Assembly: GCA_947623455.1 (NCBI GenBank)
Contig: OX392541.1
Span: 3,610,701-3,674,700 of the forward strand
Direction of reading: 5' to 3'
Length of the DNA stretch: 64,000 nt
Origin: Mimachlamys varia
Taxonomy: Eukaryota; Mollusca; Bivalvia; Pectinida; Pectinidae
Made by a program: the position numbers and the translations under genes. The notes below the pieces were generated by a model. It ran no database searches. It saw only the letters and a program-made list of their open reading frames with translations, and was not told the origin of the DNA. Shown here one piece after another: positions 61,020 through 64,000 of this stretch. Position 1 is the stretch's first letter, and each line of letters begins with the position of its first letter.

Positions 61020-61215
61020 GGTTAGGGCCTCACACGTGTCTATCCCATCCTTTGGAAAACTTTCTTTAGTAAATTTTTGGAGTCACCCTGCAAAAATGTA
61101 AAAAGTCTTAAAATTAAACAATTCACAAACCCCAAACTACCATTTAAATTGAGTACAGCAAACTGGCTGAACACTTCAACTCTCTAGAGATTGTCTCATG
61201 TTAATGTAATTATAA

Positions 61216-61307
61216 CACGAGAGGAAAAATGTGCCACCAAACCGAGGTTTTAACCCGGGTCCTTCCAAACTCTAGACAACACTCTACCACTGAGCTACCT
61301 GGTCGCT
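61216..61307 (-). mobile_element. tRNA-derived SINE head
   Basis: On the minus strand: cgaccaggtagctcagtggt agagtg (A-box type), a decayed B-box (gggttaaaacctcgg) and the tail cacatttttcctc shared with the copies at 22262 and 34930. Confidence 0.7.
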
Positions 61308-61683
61308 GATGATCCGTCCAGTTTCGCTATATATTTATAACATTACTTTATACATTATTTTAAGCAGTTTGAATGTACTGTATAACTTTTTGATGTTTGT
61401 ATGTGTCTGCAGTAATTAAGTCATTCAGTGTTCAAATGGCTTTATATGTATAGTTTAACGTTTTGCTCGTGATAGTTTGATGCTTTAAATTTCAAGTCAA
61501 TTGCTAAAAAACATAGCATATATATATATATTATAAAGTACTGCTTAATCAGCGACCTGTGGAAAAGGTCGGGGTCGCAAAAATTTCGCATATCTATTAT
61601 AAGGCGAATTCTGACTCTCGCACCTGCTAGTCTTCCCAATATTTAGCAGATCAGAGTCAGAATTAACCCTTCGAACTATGGTT

Positions 61684-61754
61684 AGGGGGAAAGCACATAA
61701 TAACGGACACTTTCCCAAATGCAAAAGTGTCTGTCATTATGTGCATTTCCCCCA
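61684..61754. mobile_element. 71-bp hairpin element
   Basis: gggggaaagcacataataac ggacacttt pairs with aaagtgtctgtcattatgtg catttccccc. Just left (61636-61680) is a single diverged copy of the 58-bp unit from 27777. Confidence 0.6.
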
Positions 61755-61989
61755 CTGGAGAGGGAAACTATGGTACTTTTGTTTATGAATTAAACTATAG
61801 TACTTTTGTTTATCAATTTAACTAAGGTACTTTTGTTTATCAATTAAAGTGTACAAATATTTAAAAGTCATAAACATGTCAAAAGGTGTTATGTCTTCAT
61901 TCATTGTTCATTACCAGTTTCATTACACAAATATTCGTTTACAAATGTGACGCTTTCCTGATTTCAACTGCTTATTAGAAGAATGTTTA

Positions 61990-64000
61990 CATAACAAGAG
62001 GCCCAAGGGCCTTAACGGTCATCTGACTACCAATTGTGATACCATTATGGAATTAGTTTAAACAATATTTTATTTCCATCAGTGTACATGTATATTACAT
62101 ATATAGAAATTATACAAATAGTGAGGATTGGAAAACAAGCTAATAGCTTATATAAATTCCTCTCCTCTAGGAATTAGTAATACAATCATGTAACAATATG
62201 CCACACAAATGTGGTTTTCAAGATGGTGATGATCATGGATTTCTTCGGAACAGTGCGAAAAATAACATTTGGTCAGAATCATTTTAGGCAAGTTTCAGAT
62301 CATGGAAAGTGTTAGATGTGGATGCAAAATGGGGGCTGTTGCAGCCATCTTGGATCTCTGACGGACTGGAGAAATAACAACATTTGGTTGGGACTATCTG
62401 GGGATCATTTTTCTATGAAAAGTTTTAAATGTGTATTCAAAATGGGGGCTGTGGCAGCCATCTTGGATGTCTGACGGACCCAATAAATAACATTTGGTTG
62501 GGACTATCTGAGGATAATTTTTGCAAGGTTCAGCTCAATGTCACTGGTAGAACTTGAGAAGTTCAAAATGACATATGTGGCGGCCATCTTAGATTTGTGA
62601 CAATGGGCGAGTTCGATTGCCGACTATAGTTACTGTAGTCTACTAGAGTTCAACCGAACACACTTTAGTTATAATGTACTGCGCATGTGTACAGAAAGAA
62701 GGAGTTGAACTTGAGAAGAAGTGAAAAGTTTACGGACGGCAATTTTGTTTTTCAAGATGGCGAATCTGGCGGCCATCTTTGATTTTGGACCAACCCGAAA
62801 TGTAACAACACTTGGTCAGGACCATCTCAGGATCATTTCAGCCAATTTTCAGCTTAATCCCAGTGGTAGAACTTGATAAGAAGTTGGAAACGTGTTTTTC
62901 AAGATTGCGGCTCTGGCAGCCATCTTGGATTTCGGACCGACCCAAAAAGTAACAATACTTGATCAGGACCATCTCAGGATCATGTCAGCCAAGTTTCAGC
63001 TTAATCACACAGGTATAACTTGAGAAGAAGTTTGAAATGTGTTTTTCAAGATGGCGGCTCTGGCGGCCATCTTGGATTTCCGACCAACCTGAAAAATAAC
63101 AACACTTGGTCAGGACAATCTCAGAATCACTTCAGCCAAGTTTTAGCTTAATCCCACAGGTAGAACTTGAGAAGAAGTTGGAAATGTGTTTTGTAAGATG
63201 GCGGCCATGGCGGCCATCTTGGGATTTCGAACCGAGCGAAAAGTAACAACTCATGGTCAGGACCATCTCAGGATAATTTCAGCCAAGTTTCAGCTTAATC
63301 CCACAGGTGAAACTTGAGAGAAATTTGGAAATGTGTTTTTCAAGATGGCGGCTCTGGCGGCCATCTTGGAATTTGGACCAACCCAAAAAATAACAACACT
63401 TGGTCAGGACCATCTCAGGATCATTTCAGCCAAGTTTCAGCTTAATCCCAGTGGTAGAACTTAAGAAGAAGTTTAAAATAGGTGTTTTTCAGGAAAACAG
63501 TGATTGCGCAATCATGTCACAAAATGGCCGCCATGGCACAAATGTCGAGAGTTTTTCGGACCCGAAAAATAACAACATTTTATGGGCTGCCCTTCCTGAA
63601 CATCCCTACCAATTTTCTGCTCACAGGTACCAGTGGAACTGTAGAAGAAGTTTAATATGTGTTTTTCAAGATGTCGGCTATGGCGGCCATCTTGGATTTC
63701 GGACCGACCCGAAAAATAACAACACTTGGTCAGGACCATCTCAGGATCATTTCAGCCAAGTTTCATCTTAATCCCACTGGTAGAACTTGAGAAGAAGTTG
63801 AAAAATGTGTTTTTCAAGATGGCGGCTCTGGCGGCCATCTTGGATTTCGGACCGACCCGAAAAATAACAACACTTGGTCAGGACCATCTCAGGATCATTT
63901 CAGCCAAGTTTCATCTTAATCCCACTGGTAGAACTTGAGAAGAAGTTGAAAATGTGTTTTTCAAGATGGCGGCTCTGGCGGCCATCTTGGATTTCGGACC
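61990..64000. repeat. Bivalve-type dispersed element with approximately 150-bp tandem units, running off the window
   Basis: Starts with aacaagaggcccaagggcc, a wording common in bivalve genomes. From 62210 about 12 units of 140-155 bp repeat: caagatggcggctctggcgg, ccatcttggatttcggaccg, then aataacaacacttggtcagg accatctcaggatcat and gtagaacttgagaagaag. Units become more alike towards the right. The frames are repeat translations. Confidence 0.85.

Noticed and set aside
63400..63938. Frames in the 150-bp units near the right edge
   Set aside because: Repeat translations differing between units by frameshifts; no family resemblance.

Overview
The window is invertebrate animal nuclear DNA, AT-rich and about nine tenths non-coding. 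Small coding exons with GT/AG boundaries, tRNA-derived SINEs, many palindromic MITEs, and a dispersed sequence containing aggcccaagggcc that is familiar from clams, oysters and scallops suggest a marine bivalve. The species assignment is inference.

All three supported genes lie on the minus strand. (1) Positions 252-23213 hold the 5' half of a Ste20-family GCK-IV kinase (TNIK/MINK1/MAP4K4/misshapen type). Eleven coding exons, with phases that agree at every junction, give 232 residues from the start codon through most of the catalytic domain. The rest of the gene lies left of the window. (2) Positions 37107-37862 hold one coding exon for a 251-residue OTU-family cysteine protease (a predicted deubiquitinase), behind a spliced 5' leader (donor at 39589, acceptor at 37919). 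(3) Positions 49678-61019 hold a five-exon gene for a 247-residue type I membrane protein with a signal peptide, an eight-cysteine ectodomain, one membrane span and a 70-residue tail; I do not recognise the family by name. A fourth, weak candidate is a 40-codon first exon at 45895-46028.

Tandem repeats dominate the rest. From left to right: an approximately 60-bp array at 1-306; an approximately 60-bp array at 1095-1600; a 57-59-bp array at 5396-12590; 32 bp at 16262-16816; 55 bp at 18540-21005; 58 bp at 27777-28610; 41 bp at 28830-32690; 25 bp at 36150-37060; 41 bp at 38300-39410; 31 bp at 42965-43215; 31 bp at 43395-43615; 38 bp at 46447-47100; 16 bp at 51700-55110; 40 bp at 55150-59690; and an approximately 150-bp array from 62210 off the right edge. 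MITEs cluster at 40.3-43.9 kb.

The most unusual signal is that four of the intronic arrays (kinase exons 2, 5 and 11; membrane-protein exon 2) start exactly at an exon 3' end. In each, the last 10-30 bases of the exon plus the 5' splice site form the terminal unit, which is then copied into the intron from a few to about 120 times. In three of the four arrays the copied donors keep an intact GT, so these introns carry dozens to more than a hundred near-identical decoy 5' splice sites; in the fourth, every complete copy has lost the GT. Two further arrays carry sequence from, or resembling, a 3' splice site. I know of no described mechanism that seeds minisatellites at splice junctions in this way, and I regard this as the candidate new phenomenon here. 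A second signal is an approximately 3.9-kb array in which each 41-bp unit carries an AP-1/Maf-type site and a GATA-type site.
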